This document shows, in pieces, positions 1 through 8,578 of a stretch of 64,000 nt of DNA (position 1 is the first letter of the stretch; every line of letters starts with the position of its first letter). Below the pieces are notes generated by a model. That model ran no database searches, was not told where the DNA came from, and saw only the letters and a list, made by a program, of their open reading frames with translations. The translations under genes were made by a program, and so were the position numbers. Source of the DNA: Staphylococcus gallinarum (GTDB taxonomy: Bacteria; Bacillota; Bacilli; Staphylococcales; Staphylococcaceae); NCBI RefSeq assembly GCF_000875895.1, contig NZ_JXCF01000007.1, positions 434,001 through 498,000 on the forward strand, written 5' to 3'.

Positions 1-2
1 TT

Positions 3-128
3 ACAACAGACAAGTATGATTTAAGTTATCATGGTCGTATTCAACGTTCAGCTCCAGCTGAAGGTGACGGTGAAATACACAAACTCGTTCAAAATATGAT
101 ACTAGAACAAAGTACAAAAATTAACTAG
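3..128 (+). CDS. odhA: 2-oxoglutarate dehydrogenase E1, C-terminal fragment
   Basis: Only the last 41 codons lie in the window; the gene begins upstream of base 1. The frame reads a tail containing [19 protein letters not shown] and ends at TAG 126-128. This is the usual C-terminal signature of the thiamine-diphosphate-dependent E1 subunit of the 2-oxoglutarate dehydrogenase complex (TCA cycle). The E2 gene follows after 13 bases, the standard odhAB arrangement, so the two are co-transcribed. The call rests on the short tail plus this context. Confidence 0.85.
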   Translation, partial: TTDKYDLSYHGRIQRSAPAEGDGEIHKLVQNMILEQSTKIN

Positions 129-141
129 GGGGAAGTTAAGC

Positions 142-1413
142 ATGCCAGAGGTAAAAGTTCCAGAATTAGCAGAATCAATCACAGAAGGTACCATTGCAGA
201 ATGGTTAAAACAAGTAGGCGATAGCGTTGAAAAAGGAGAAGCTATTGTCGAATTAGAAACAGATAAAGTGAACGTTGAAGTTGTTTCTGAAGAGGCAGGC
301 GTAATCCAAGAACAATTAGCTAACGAAGGTGATACAGTTGAGGTAGGTCAAGCAATTGCTGTCGTTGGTGAAGGAAGTGGCAATGCAGATGGCGGCTCAA
401 CAAATGATGCGCCTAAACAAGAAGAAGCTAAACAAGAAACAAGTAATGAGAATGATAAATCAGATGATGAATCATCTAAACAAGATGCATCTTCATCTTC
501 AGATAAAGACTCACACCAACGTGTCAATGCTACACCATCTGCGCGTAAATATGCCCGTGAAAAAGGCATTGATTTATCAGAAGTAGCACCACAATCAAAT
601 GATATTGTCCGTAAATCTCATGTAGACCAAAGTCAGTCAAATAATCAACAGGCATCACAACCTGCTGCAAAAGAAGAACCTAAAAAAGCACAACCACAAA
701 ATCCATCTAAACCTGTAATTAGAGAAAAAATGTCACGTCGTAAAAAAACTGCTGCTAAAAAATTATTAGAGGTTTCTAATAATACAGCTATGTTAACGAC
801 TTTCAATGAAATTGATATGACAAACGTAATGAATTTACGTAAACGTAAAAAAGAGCAATTCATTAAAGATCATGATGGAACAAAATTAGGTTTCATGTCA
901 TTCTTTACTAAAGCAGCTGTCGCAGCATTGAAAAAATACCCTGAAGTAAATGCTGAAATCGATGGAGACGATATGATTACTAAACAATTTTACGATATCG
1001 GTGTTGCTGTATCTACTGATGATGGCTTACTTGTACCATTTGTAAGAGATTGCGATAAGAAAAACTTCGCTGAAATTGAAAATGAAATTGCAAACCTAGC
1101 GAAAAAAGCACGTGATAAAAAATTAGGTTTAGATGATATGGTAAACGGATCATTTACAATTACTAACGGTGGTATCTTCGGTTCAATGATGTCAACACCA
1201 ATCATCAATGGTAACCAAGCTGCAATTTTAGGTATGCATTCAATTATAACTCGCCCAATTGCAATAGATGCTGATACTATCGAAAATCGTCCAATGATGT
1301 ACATTGCATTAAGTTACGATCACAGAATAATCGATGGTAAAGAGGCAGTAGGATTCTTAAAAACAATCAAAGATTTAATTGAAAATCCTGAAGATTTACT
1401 ATTAGAATCTTAA
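142..1413 (+). CDS. odhB: Dihydrolipoamide succinyltransferase, E2 of 2-oxoglutarate dehydrogenase
   Basis: E2 core of the 2-oxoglutarate dehydrogenase complex; transfers the succinyl group from lipoamide to CoA in the TCA cycle. The 423 residues show an N-terminal lipoyl domain (about 1-77) with the lipoylation motif ETDKV, lysine 42; a Ser/Asp/Gln-rich flexible linker (about 80-125); a peripheral subunit-binding domain (about 128-165); and a C-terminal catalytic acyltransferase domain ending with the motif SYDHRIIDG, catalytic His394 and Asp398. The start ATG at 142 follows a strong AGGGGGAAG ribosome site. It lies directly after odhA and before a strong terminator, so it ends the operon. 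Confidence 0.96.
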   Translation: MPEVKVPELAESITEGTIAEWLKQVGDSVEKGEAIVELETDKVNVEVVSEEAGVIQEQLANEGDTVEVGQAIAVVGEGSGNADGGSTNDAPKQEEAKQETSNENDKSDDESSKQDASSSSDKDSHQRVNATPSARKYAREKGIDLSEVAPQSNDIVRKSHVDQSQSNNQQASQPAAKEEPKKAQPQNPSKPVIREKMSRRKKTAAKKLLEVSNNTAMLTTFNEIDMTNVMNLRKRKKEQFIKDHDGTKLGFMSFFTKAAVAALKKYPEVNAEIDGDDMITKQFYDIGVAVSTDDGLLVPFVRDCDKKNFAEIENEIANLAKKARDKKLGLDDMVNGSFTITNGGIFGSMMSTPIINGNQAAILGMHSIITRPIAIDADTIENRPMMYIALSYDHRIIDGKEAVGFLKTIKDLIENPEDLLLES

Positions 1414-1443
1414 TCCACAACACAAAATAGTTTATAAACCCTA

Positions 1444-1477
1444 ATACAACGGCGTTCAGCGTCGTTGTATTTTTTTA
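1444..1477 (+). terminator. Rho-independent terminator of odhAB
   Basis: An 11-bp stem (ATACAACG continuing into GCG, with GU pairs) closes a very short loop and is followed by a run of seven T. It sits 30 bases after the odhB stop. Confidence 0.9.
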
Positions 1478-1554
1478 CTTTTAAAGATTTAGGGTAATAT
1501 GCCTTTAAACGTACCTCGATTAATTTAAGTAAACATAAAAATATTGAAATATAA

Positions 1555-1603
1555 AAAACACCTCCGTATGATTCATTTTAAATGTAGTCAACGAAAGTGT
1601 TTT
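1555..1603 (-). terminator. Possible weak terminator of the XRE-cupin gene
   Basis: AAAACAC at 1555-1561 pairs with GTGTTTT at 1597-1603 around a 35-base loop, and on the minus strand the stem runs into T residues. A separate perfect inverted repeat at 1640-1664 lies closer to the gene. Neither is a textbook terminator. Confidence 0.35.
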
Positions 1604-1639
1604 ATATATAATTCTAACAAATGTTTGAGATCAACTCAC

Positions 1640-1664
1640 AGCTCATATAATCACTATATGAGCT
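1640..1664. repeat. Perfect 10-bp inverted repeat downstream of the XRE-cupin gene
   Basis: AGCTCATATA and TATATGAGCT flank a 5-base loop (ATCAC). There is no T-tract on either strand, so a simple terminator role is doubtful; it could protect a 3' end or bind a protein. Confidence 0.5.
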
Positions 1665-1698
1665 TGTATAAAGTAAAGGGATATCTCCCCTCAATTAA

Positions 1699-2250
1699 TC
1701 AATAATGTACCATCATATTAAACCTACATAGGCTTTCTGAATGATTTTCAAATATATGGAAGACATTGCCATTAAACTTTATTGAATCAAAGCTGTTAAC
1801 GTTATAGCGTTCTCCATCTATCGTTAATGATAAATAACCATCATAGACTGTTATATAAACAGTACTGCTAGCGCCATATGGTGTTCCGTTCATAAATCCG
1901 TTACGCTCTAAACTAATCATTTTAGATTCGAATTTCTTGTGTATATCAAATGTAAAATATGGATATATTATATAGCCATCATCTGATGATTGTATGGTCT
2001 CCAATCGTTCAGCTGATATTTTCTTCACATGGTTTACATGTATTTCAGTTGTTAGATCTGCAAGTGACAACTTTAAACCGTGTGCTATCTTCCATAAAAC
2101 TGTAAGAGAAGGAGTGGAATCATATCTTTCAATTTGTCCTAACATTGCTTTACTCACTCCAGAAATGGTTGACAAATATTCTAAAGAGTAACCATTTTGT
2201 TTTCGATAAAATTTTAAATTCTCTGCAACGATTTTATTGATATCCTCCAT
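1699..2250 (-). CDS. XRE-family regulator with C-terminal cupin domain
   Basis: 183-residue DNA-binding regulator. Residues about 8-65 form a helix-turn-helix of the XRE/Cro type (SLEYLSTISGVSKAMLGQIE, then a TPSLTVLWKIA stretch); residues about 110-183 are a small-molecule-binding cupin barrel. This architecture is common in single-component regulators of amino-acid, amine or carbohydrate genes. I chose ATG 2250 (MEDINK) behind AAAGGTG rather than the GTG three codons upstream. Two palindromic sites lie just upstream (2303-2336), which suggests autoregulation. The nearest genes are the AraC cluster on one side and odhB on the other; the ligand cannot be told from sequence. Confidence 0.82.
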   Translation of the reverse strand: MEDINKIVAENLKFYRKQNGYSLEYLSTISGVSKAMLGQIERYDSTPSLTVLWKIAHGLKLSLADLTTEIHVNHVKKISAERLETIQSSDDGYIIYPYFTFDIHKKFESKMISLERNGFMNGTPYGASSTVYITVYDGYLSLTIDGERYNVNSFDSIKFNGNVFHIFENHSESLCRFNMMVHY

Positions 2251-2302
2251 TAAACCCACACCTTTATATTCATTTTTCTGTATAAAATAATTAAATCTTT
2301 AC

Positions 2303-2336
2303 ATATGTTATAACATATTTTTAGACGTTATAACAT
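2303..2336. promoter_or_regulatory. Twin palindromic operators upstream of the XRE-cupin gene
   Basis: ATATGTTATAACATAT (2303-2318) is a perfect 16-bp palindrome. A second near-palindrome, ACGTTATAACAT (2325-2336), has its centre 20 bp further, about two helical turns. The shared core is GTTATAAC. The pair lies 50-90 bp upstream of the start codon at 2250, where the promoter should be. Binding by the adjacent regulator is inferred. Confidence 0.6.
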
Positions 2337-2476
2337 TAATTGGTATAGGGGAGGGGTCAAGTTATTGTAATAACAGTACATTGTATCATATACTCGAAAA
2401 CTAAACTTTGTGATAGTTATTGATATTTTTGATAAAAATACACTGTCATACATATAAGACGAATCGCATTTTTAAT

Positions 2477-3352
2477 TTAACTTGCATTAAAATGTTTATA
2501 ATAATCTCTTGGGCTACATCCATAAGCTGATTTGAATCTTCTATAAAAATTAGAATAATCTGTGAAACCACATAGATTTGCAACTTGTTGAGGACTTTCT
2601 CCTTTTTTTAACATATATTGCGCATTTTGCAGTCTTTTATGTAGCAAATACTTATAGGGTGGATATCCAACTAATTTTGTAAATTGTTCAGTTATTTTAT
2701 ATCTACTTACATAAAATTGTTGCTCTAAATCTTCTAAAGAAATAGGATGGGCAAAATTCACTTCCATATAATCTAATATTTGTCTAACAAGTTCTGAACT
2801 GTTCGTTTGGTATGGTTCCAACGTTCTATTATCTTCTGCAACTCTATTTAGAATAATAAAGAATTGTGTTAATAATGCATGTTCATTTAGCTTTTTCCCA
2901 CTATAATTATGGTCCTGTTCCTTTAATAAACCTTGCCAGATATAATACAATTCTCTTTTTTGTATTTCTGTTAATTGTAAAAGACTTTTGAAATGTACTG
3001 AAGAAATATCAAAGCATTGTCCTAAGTCAAAATCTTCAGTAGATAATTTTTTTATCAAATCACGATTAAACCTTAAACCAATTCTCTCAGCATGACCGTC
3101 TAATTGCTCATTTAGTTTATGAAATTCATAGGGTGTGATAATTAATAAAGAACCAACATCTAATTGATATGTACGATCCTCTATTGTATAGATCATGTTG
3201 CCTGATAATGAAAAGAATATTTCGTAATGGTCATGATAATGTAGTTCATTACCAAAATGTCCATCACTTATTTTATGCCATGCCGCGTAAGAGCCATGAC
3301 GATTTAAGGAAATGGTATCTAAGTTGAACATTATTTCATCTTTATATGACAT
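2477..3352 (-). CDS. AraC-family transcriptional regulator
   Basis: 291 residues: an N-terminal cupin-like sensor domain (about 20-150, with the HYHDHYEIFF segment typical of AraC sugar sensors) and a C-terminal double helix-turn-helix (about 188-288) with the AraC signature GFTDYSNFYRRFKSAYGCSP. The start at 3352 follows AGGAGG with 8-base spacing. It is transcribed divergently from the isomerase/oxidoreductase operon at 3461-7455, with only 108 bases between, so it is very likely that operon's regulator, probably an activator responding to the substrate or an intermediate. Confidence 0.9.
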   Translation of the reverse strand: MSYKDEIMFNLDTISLNRHGSYAAWHKISDGHFGNELHYHDHYEIFFSLSGNMIYTIEDRTYQLDVGSLLIITPYEFHKLNEQLDGHAERIGLRFNRDLIKKLSTEDFDLGQCFDISSVHFKSLLQLTEIQKRELYYIWQGLLKEQDHNYSGKKLNEHALLTQFFIILNRVAEDNRTLEPYQTNSSELVRQILDYMEVNFAHPISLEDLEQQFYVSRYKITEQFTKLVGYPPYKYLLHKRLQNAQYMLKKGESPQQVANLCGFTDYSNFYRRFKSAYGCSPRDYYKHFNAS

Positions 3353-3460
3353 TTAGAATTCCTCCTCAAATAACAATCTTTTCCTCTTTATTTACAATGT
3401 TCATAATTTTCTAAAAATATATACTTATATTATAACATTTTTATTGAAAGGATGAGTGAC

Positions 3461-4327
3461 ATGGTTAAACCACGTATAGGAGTACAAATGATGATGCTAA
3501 AAGAAAAGGTTAATGAAGAAGGTATATATAATGTCTTAAAAAAAGTACACGATCTTGGTTATAACAGTTTTGAAGTATCACAAATTGAAATGTCAGAACA
3601 TAATGTTTCAGAAATGCAACGGGCAATCAATGATTTAGGTATTGAAATTTCAGCAATGTCTTGTGGTGTTGAAGATATTTCTGAAACAGAAAAATTCCCT
3701 GGAGATACATTACAAAACAATATAGAGAAAATCATTGCAGATTGTAAGGCAGTGAATTGCAATATTTTAAGAATAGGCATGTTACCAATAAATTATATGG
3801 GGTCTAAAGCAAAGGCACTTACATTTGCAAATAAATGTGAGTTTTATGCCAAACAACTAAAAGCTGAAGGTATTGATTTGTATTACCACGCTCATAATTT
3901 AGAATTCGTTAAATACGATGGCCATTATATGTTGGATTTAATGCGAGATAATACGACACTTCTTGGCTTCGAATTAGATATTCATTGGATATGGAGAGCT
4001 GGACTAGATCCTATTGCAGTACTGAAAAACTATAAAAATAGAATTCGTGCGATTCATTTAAAAGATTACAGAATTGGTGAAATTGATATGGATCAATATC
4101 CAGGAGAAGGTCATGAAAAGATTTATTTCATGCTTCATATGATTACTCAGTTTGCGGAACTTGGTGAAGGTAATCTACCATTACTGCAGATTATTCAAGC
4201 AGGTTTTGACAGTGGTAGCGAATATTTCTTCGTAGAACAAGATGCACTTTATGGTAAAGATGCTTATGATTGTTTAGTTACAAGCCGTGATTATTTATTG
4301 GCTAATGGCTACCGAGATTGGTTCTAA
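3461..4327 (+). CDS. Sugar phosphate isomerase/epimerase-like TIM-barrel protein
   Basis: 288-residue protein of the xylose-isomerase-like TIM-barrel (AP_endonuc_2) superfamily. Members use a divalent metal to isomerise, epimerise or cleave sugars, keto-sugars and inositol derivatives. Probable metal-site segments appear in order: YYHAHNLEF, FELDIHWIW, IHLKDYRIGE and FFVEQD. The start is ATG 3461, preceded by GAAAGG at 9-base spacing; the in-frame ATG at 3452 lies inside that ribosome site and is unlikely. It is the first gene of a four-gene operon divergent from the AraC regulator. The substrate is unknown. Confidence 0.85.
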   Translation: MVKPRIGVQMMMLKEKVNEEGIYNVLKKVHDLGYNSFEVSQIEMSEHNVSEMQRAINDLGIEISAMSCGVEDISETEKFPGDTLQNNIEKIIADCKAVNCNILRIGMLPINYMGSKAKALTFANKCEFYAKQLKAEGIDLYYHAHNLEFVKYDGHYMLDLMRDNTTLLGFELDIHWIWRAGLDPIAVLKNYKNRIRAIHLKDYRIGEIDMDQYPGEGHEKIYFMLHMITQFAELGEGNLPLLQIIQAGFDSGSEYFFVEQDALYGKDAYDCLVTSRDYLLANGYRDWF

Positions 4328-4348
4328 ACCTCAAATTAACGACAATTT

Positions 4349-4362
4349 TGTAAGCGCTAACA
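4349..4362 (+). promoter_or_regulatory. Catabolite-responsive element (CcpA cre site)
   Basis: TGTAAGCGCTAACA matches the Gram-positive cre consensus TGWAARCGYTWNCA at every position. It lies in the 52-base gap between the first and second genes of the sugar operon, so CcpA-HPr(Ser-P) could act as a roadblock or repress an internal promoter when a preferred sugar is present. Confidence 0.8.
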
Positions 4363-4379
4363 ATAGAAAGGTGAATAAA

Positions 4380-5264
4380 ATGAATAAAATTAAAATATCA
4401 GGATTTTCTGATGAAATTGCTTCGGATTTTACAACACAATTGAAAACTGTTAAAGAGCTAGGAATGAATTATATTTCTTTGCGAGCAATTGATGGGCACA
4501 ATATTAGTCAATTTACTGTCAATACGATTCAAGACCAAGTCATCCCAAAACTGGAACAATGGGGCATAGCAGTATCTTCCATTGGTTCACCAATTGGAAA
4601 GATCTATATTGATGATGAAGTATCTTTTCAACAACAATTAATAGAATTAGAGGAACTATGTAAAATCGCTAAATTATTAAATTGCGATTACATTAGAATA
4701 TTCAGTTTTTATATACCAAAAGATAAAAATTTTGATAATTACAAAGTACAAGTAGTAGAAAAATTACAGCAATTTGCAGAAATTGCAGAATCGCATCATG
4801 TTACTTTATTACATGAAAATGAAAAAGATATTTTCGGTGATATTGGTCGTCGTTGTAAAACTATTTTAGACGAAGTAGCTTCGGATCATTTTAAAGCAAT
4901 TTTTGATTTTGCTAACTTTGTGCAATGTGGTGAAGATCCGCAAAATTGCTATGATTTACTCTCTCAATATGTAGACTATATTCATATTAAAGATGCAGTA
5001 TATAAAGACAATGTCAATGTCGTATGTGGTACTGGTGATGGTCAAATTGCAGCAATCTTAAAGCAGTTTTTCAATAATGGTTATTGTGGATTTTTAACAT
5101 TAGAACCACATTTAGTTCTTTTCGATTCTATAAAAGATTTAGAGATTGAACATTCTACAGAAACTATTGAAAATGCTGCTGCACAAACTGGCGCAGAGGC
5201 ATATCAAATACAATACAACGCATTATTAGAAATATTAAAAGAATTAGAAGAGGAGCATGCTTAA
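4380..5264 (+). CDS. Second sugar phosphate isomerase/epimerase-like TIM-barrel protein
   Basis: 294-residue member of the same TIM-barrel superfamily as the preceding gene but only distantly similar to it. Metal-binding segments are clear: LLHENEKDIFG, IFDFANFVQCGED, YIHIKDAVYKDN and LTLEPHL supply the expected Glu, Asp, His and Glu ligands. The start is ATG 4380 behind GAAAGGTG; a longer reading frame would overlap the previous gene and has no ribosome site. It overlaps the next gene by one base (TAATG). Two different isomerase-like barrels in one operon suggest two sequential steps, or one acting as a lyase or hydrolase on an oxidised sugar. Confidence 0.85.
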   Translation: MNKIKISGFSDEIASDFTTQLKTVKELGMNYISLRAIDGHNISQFTVNTIQDQVIPKLEQWGIAVSSIGSPIGKIYIDDEVSFQQQLIELEELCKIAKLLNCDYIRIFSFYIPKDKNFDNYKVQVVEKLQQFAEIAESHHVTLLHENEKDIFGDIGRRCKTILDEVASDHFKAIFDFANFVQCGEDPQNCYDLLSQYVDYIHIKDAVYKDNVNVVCGTGDGQIAAILKQFFNNGYCGFLTLEPHLVLFDSIKDLEIEHSTETIENAAAQTGAEAYQIQYNALLEILKELEEEHA

Positions 5265-6412
5265 TGGAAAAAGTACGTTTAGGAATCATAGGCTTTGGTG
5301 CACAGGGAAGTACTTATGCAGAATTTATCAATAGTGGCAAAGTTGAAAATCTCGTTATTGGTGGCATTTGTGATATTGATCCAGCAAAAAAAGTACAAGT
5401 TCAACAACTTTATCCAAATGTGCCATATTTTGATAGTTATCAATCATTAATCAAAAGTGGTGAAGTGGATGCAATAGTTACAACAGTACCACATTATCTA
5501 CACACTGAAATTGGAAAATATGCCTTAACACATGAAGTTCATGCATTGTTAGAAAAGCCTGCTGATATTTACGCTTCTAAAGTACAAGAAATTACTGAGT
5601 TAGCACAAACTAAACCTCATTTAACATTTGGTATATTTTTCAATCAACGTACTAATCCGCTATATCAAAAGGTAAAATCACTTATCGATACTGGTGTAAT
5701 TGGCAATATCCGTCGTACAAATTGGATCATTACTACTTGGTGGCGACCACAAGCGTATTACGATCAAAGCGCGTGGCGTGCAACATGGTCACAAGAAGGT
5801 GGCGGTGTATTAGTCAACCAAGCGCCGCACCAAATCGATTTATTACAATGGCTATGTGGTTTACCGAAAAAAGTATATTCAAACATTAAATATGGCTACC
5901 AAAGAAAACTCAACGTCGATGATGATGTTACAACGGTTCTAGATTATGGTAATGGAGCGACTGGTGTTTTTATGACTTGTACTCACGATGTGATAGGCAC
6001 AGATCGTTTAGAAATAACTGGCGATAAAGGGAAGATACTTGTTGAAGATAGTTCTAAATTAACCTTGACACGTTTAAACGAATCAGAAACATCTATGAAC
6101 AATAAAATGAATTGGTCTGAAGCACAAGAAATATTTAAAGGCAAAGCATTAGATGACATTTATAGTAGAGAAACATTTGAATTTAACAGTATTTGGGGAG
6201 AGCAACATATTAATGTACTTAACAACTTTGCAGCTAATATAATTGACGGAACACCTCTCATTGCTCCTGGAAGTGATGGTATTAATGGTGTAAATTTAGT
6301 TAATGCATTTTATTTATCCAGTTGGCTAGGTAGAGAAGTTACACTTCCAGTTGATTCACAACAGTTTGAACTCGAATTAAACAAACAAATCACAACTGAG
6401 AAAAACGAATAA
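5264..6412 (+). CDS. Gfo/Idh/MocA-family NAD(P)-dependent oxidoreductase (first)
   Basis: 382 residues. An N-terminal Rossmann fold carries GIIGFGAQGS (glycines 10, 12, 15), and the family EKP motif follows at residues 97-99, whose lysine is normally catalytic. The C-terminal half is the alpha/beta substrate domain, with the conserved GGGVLVNQAPHQIDLLQW stretch that supplies the catalytic His. Members oxidise or reduce sugars, inositols and keto-sugars. The ribosome site AGAGGAG lies before ATG 5264, which overlaps the preceding stop by one base, so translation is coupled. Asn-Gln replaces the usual Asp-x in the LxDxGxH motif, as in the next gene. Confidence 0.9.
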   Translation: MEKVRLGIIGFGAQGSTYAEFINSGKVENLVIGGICDIDPAKKVQVQQLYPNVPYFDSYQSLIKSGEVDAIVTTVPHYLHTEIGKYALTHEVHALLEKPADIYASKVQEITELAQTKPHLTFGIFFNQRTNPLYQKVKSLIDTGVIGNIRRTNWIITTWWRPQAYYDQSAWRATWSQEGGGVLVNQAPHQIDLLQWLCGLPKKVYSNIKYGYQRKLNVDDDVTTVLDYGNGATGVFMTCTHDVIGTDRLEITGDKGKILVEDSSKLTLTRLNESETSMNNKMNWSEAQEIFKGKALDDIYSRETFEFNSIWGEQHINVLNNFAANIIDGTPLIAPGSDGINGVNLVNAFYLSSWLGREVTLPVDSQQFELELNKQITTEKNE

Positions 6413-6450
6413 TAAATCTATTATAAACAAAGTCAAATGGAGTGAATGCT

Positions 6451-7455
6451 ATGCTAAATATCGGTATTGTTGGCCTTGGCGATGTATCAAATATCCATAT
6501 ACAAGCCATTAATAATAATCCACATGCGCAAGTTATCGCTGTATGTGATAGTGATCAATCACTTAAACACAAAGTTCCGGAAGTTCCTTTTTATGAAAAG
6601 CTTCAAGATATGTTAAATTACGAAGATCTTGATTGTGTCCATATTTGTTTACCGCATTATTTGCATTTATTTGCTACAAGACAATGTGTGGAACAGGGGG
6701 TCCACGTACTTCAAGAGAAGCCCTTAGCACTTAATGCAAGGGAAGGCTCTGAATTATTAGAACTAGAAAAAGCATATCCACATATTAAAATTGGAATCTG
6801 CTTTCAAAATAGATACAATAAAACATTTCAAACATTACAAAAAATTGTAGAAAGCAATATATACGGTCCAATAAAAGGAATCAAAGCACTTGTCACATGG
6901 TCACGTCCAAATAGCTATTACACTGATAAACCGTGGCGTGGCCAGTTAAAACATTCTGGTGGAGGCGTATTAATTAATCAAGCAATTCATACATTAGATT
7001 TAATGCAACTTCTAGGTGGTTCAATGAATTCAATTCGCGGTAATACCACACAACTTTTAGATTACAATATTGAGGTTGAAGATACTGCTTCAGCAAATAT
7101 TATTTTTAACAACAAGGCGCATGGTCTATTTTTCGCAACAAATGCTAGTATTTCGAATAGTAGTATTGAATTACAAGTTATCTTTGAAAATGAAAAGCTT
7201 ACCATAAAAGATAATATACTGACACGAGTTAATTCAGACAATATTAAAGAACAAATCGCAGCAGATGATATCATGCCAGGTACAAAATCATATTATGGCC
7301 CCAGTCACGGAAAACTAATAGACCATTTTTATAACTGTATAGATTATAATTTAAATAATTATATTCATGTTGAGGATGCAATTACAGCCAATGTGATGAT
7401 TGACGCCATAGTAAAATCATCACACACAAATCAAACTGTTATGTTAAATGAATAA
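6451..7455 (+). CDS. Gfo/Idh/MocA-family NAD(P)-dependent oxidoreductase (second)
   Basis: 334 residues, a paralogue of the preceding gene: Rossmann motif GIVGLGDVS, family motif QEKP, and GGGVLINQAIHTLDLMQLLGG in the substrate domain. The start is ATG 6451 behind TGGAGTG at 8-base spacing; the GTG at 6442 overlaps that ribosome site. It is the last gene of the operon, followed by a terminator at 7492. Two paralogous dehydrogenases beside two isomerase-like barrels fit an oxidise-transform-reduce route on one sugar ring, or a heterodimeric enzyme. No kinase, hydrolase or transporter is linked. Confidence 0.9.
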   Translation: MLNIGIVGLGDVSNIHIQAINNNPHAQVIAVCDSDQSLKHKVPEVPFYEKLQDMLNYEDLDCVHICLPHYLHLFATRQCVEQGVHVLQEKPLALNAREGSELLELEKAYPHIKIGICFQNRYNKTFQTLQKIVESNIYGPIKGIKALVTWSRPNSYYTDKPWRGQLKHSGGGVLINQAIHTLDLMQLLGGSMNSIRGNTTQLLDYNIEVEDTASANIIFNNKAHGLFFATNASISNSSIELQVIFENEKLTIKDNILTRVNSDNIKEQIAADDIMPGTKSYYGPSHGKLIDHFYNCIDYNLNNYIHVEDAITANVMIDAIVKSSHTNQTVMLNE

Positions 7456-7491
7456 ATAAATTAAATATAAAATAAGTGAAATGAATTCATA

Positions 7492-7543
7492 AAAAAAGAG
7501 ACAAATCCTATGTCGTTCTAATGCATTAGGGTTTGTCTTTTTA
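7492..7543 (+). terminator. Terminator of the sugar operon
   Basis: AGACAAATCCTA pairs with TTAGGGTTTGTCT around a 14-base loop; seven A precede the stem and a T run follows, so it may work in both directions. Confidence 0.85.
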
Positions 7544-7757
7544 ATTTAACTTCAAAATATAAAGCAATTATTTACATTACGTATATATCTTTTACTAAAA
7601 ATAATTAACATAAAGCCTAATAGCTATCATTTATATTGATATTACACTCTAAATGATTGATTTTACTATTTAACTTTCATACAATTATTTTATGAAAAGA
7701 ACTTTACAACATATTAGTTAATTTATTTATTTTATGCAATAACAAAGGTGGAATAAT
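7544..7757 (+). other. AT-rich upstream region of the ABC exporter operon
   Basis: Very AT-rich, no open reading frame, no clear inverted repeat. It must hold the promoter for the ABC genes, but I could not choose one -35/-10 pair with confidence. A good ribosome site, AAAGGTGG, ends it. Confidence 0.5.
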
Positions 7758-8576
7758 ATGGACTATGCCATCAAGGCAACAAATATATCTAAATATTATA
7801 ATAAAAAGAGAATTATTGAAAATTTATCCTTTAATATCCCTAAGAATGCAATAACTTTAATAAAAGGGCAAAATGGGGTTGGTAAAAGTATTACGCTAAA
7901 ATTATTAACCCAATTAATTACACCAACATATGGAGATATTGACTGTTCGTACACGATAAGCTATGCACCAGATACCTTACCAAAAAACATTAAATTAACA
8001 GTAGCGTCATATCTAAACTACATTAGGAAACTACACGTCAATAAAAGAAACTATATCGACAATGAAGGTTTAAATCACTTAATGGAACGCTTTAATTTAA
8101 CTGCGTTTCGCAATACACCTTTAACCGAATTATCAAAAGGTACATTGCAGAAAGTCAATATTATTCAGTGCTTACTGAACAATACTGATATATTAATCTT
8201 CGATGAACCATTCTCTGGATTAGATGAAGCAACCGAACAAACATTTATAAATTATTTATCTGAACTTGCGCATGATAAAACGATTATCCTAACTGCCCAC
8301 AACCATATTATAGAAAATACTATAGTTACTCATGTACTTAATTTAAATACTAAACAATTCTATCAGGTACACGATAAGAAAAACATTGAGTTAAAACAAA
8401 TATTAATTCCAAATCAGAAAACGACATTGCCGAATGAAATTCAGCAATATATCGCTGATCAAAAACAGAAAGAACACAACATTATTGCGCTTACAGCATT
8501 AAAAACGAATAGCAACCTTTTAATAAAGTCATTAATTGATCATAACTATGAAATCATAGAAGTAAAGGACCTATAA
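7758..8576 (+). CDS. ABC transporter ATP-binding protein
   Basis: 272-residue ATPase of an ABC exporter. It has Walker A GQNGVGKS (residues 37-44), the signature LSKGTLQK, and Walker B with D-loop DILIFDEPFSGLDE. A C-terminal extension of about 70 residues follows the ATPase core. The gene is 2 bases upstream of a membrane protein gene, so the two form a one-ATPase, one-permease exporter of the kind used for peptides, antibiotics or lipids. The substrate is unknown. The pair is bounded by terminators on both sides. Confidence 0.9.
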   Translation: MDYAIKATNISKYYNKKRIIENLSFNIPKNAITLIKGQNGVGKSITLKLLTQLITPTYGDIDCSYTISYAPDTLPKNIKLTVASYLNYIRKLHVNKRNYIDNEGLNHLMERFNLTAFRNTPLTELSKGTLQKVNIIQCLLNNTDILIFDEPFSGLDEATEQTFINYLSELAHDKTIILTAHNHIIENTIVTHVLNLNTKQFYQVHDKKNIELKQILIPNQKTTLPNEIQQYIADQKQKEHNIIALTALKTNSNLLIKSLIDHNYEIIEVKDL

Positions 8577-8578
8577 CT

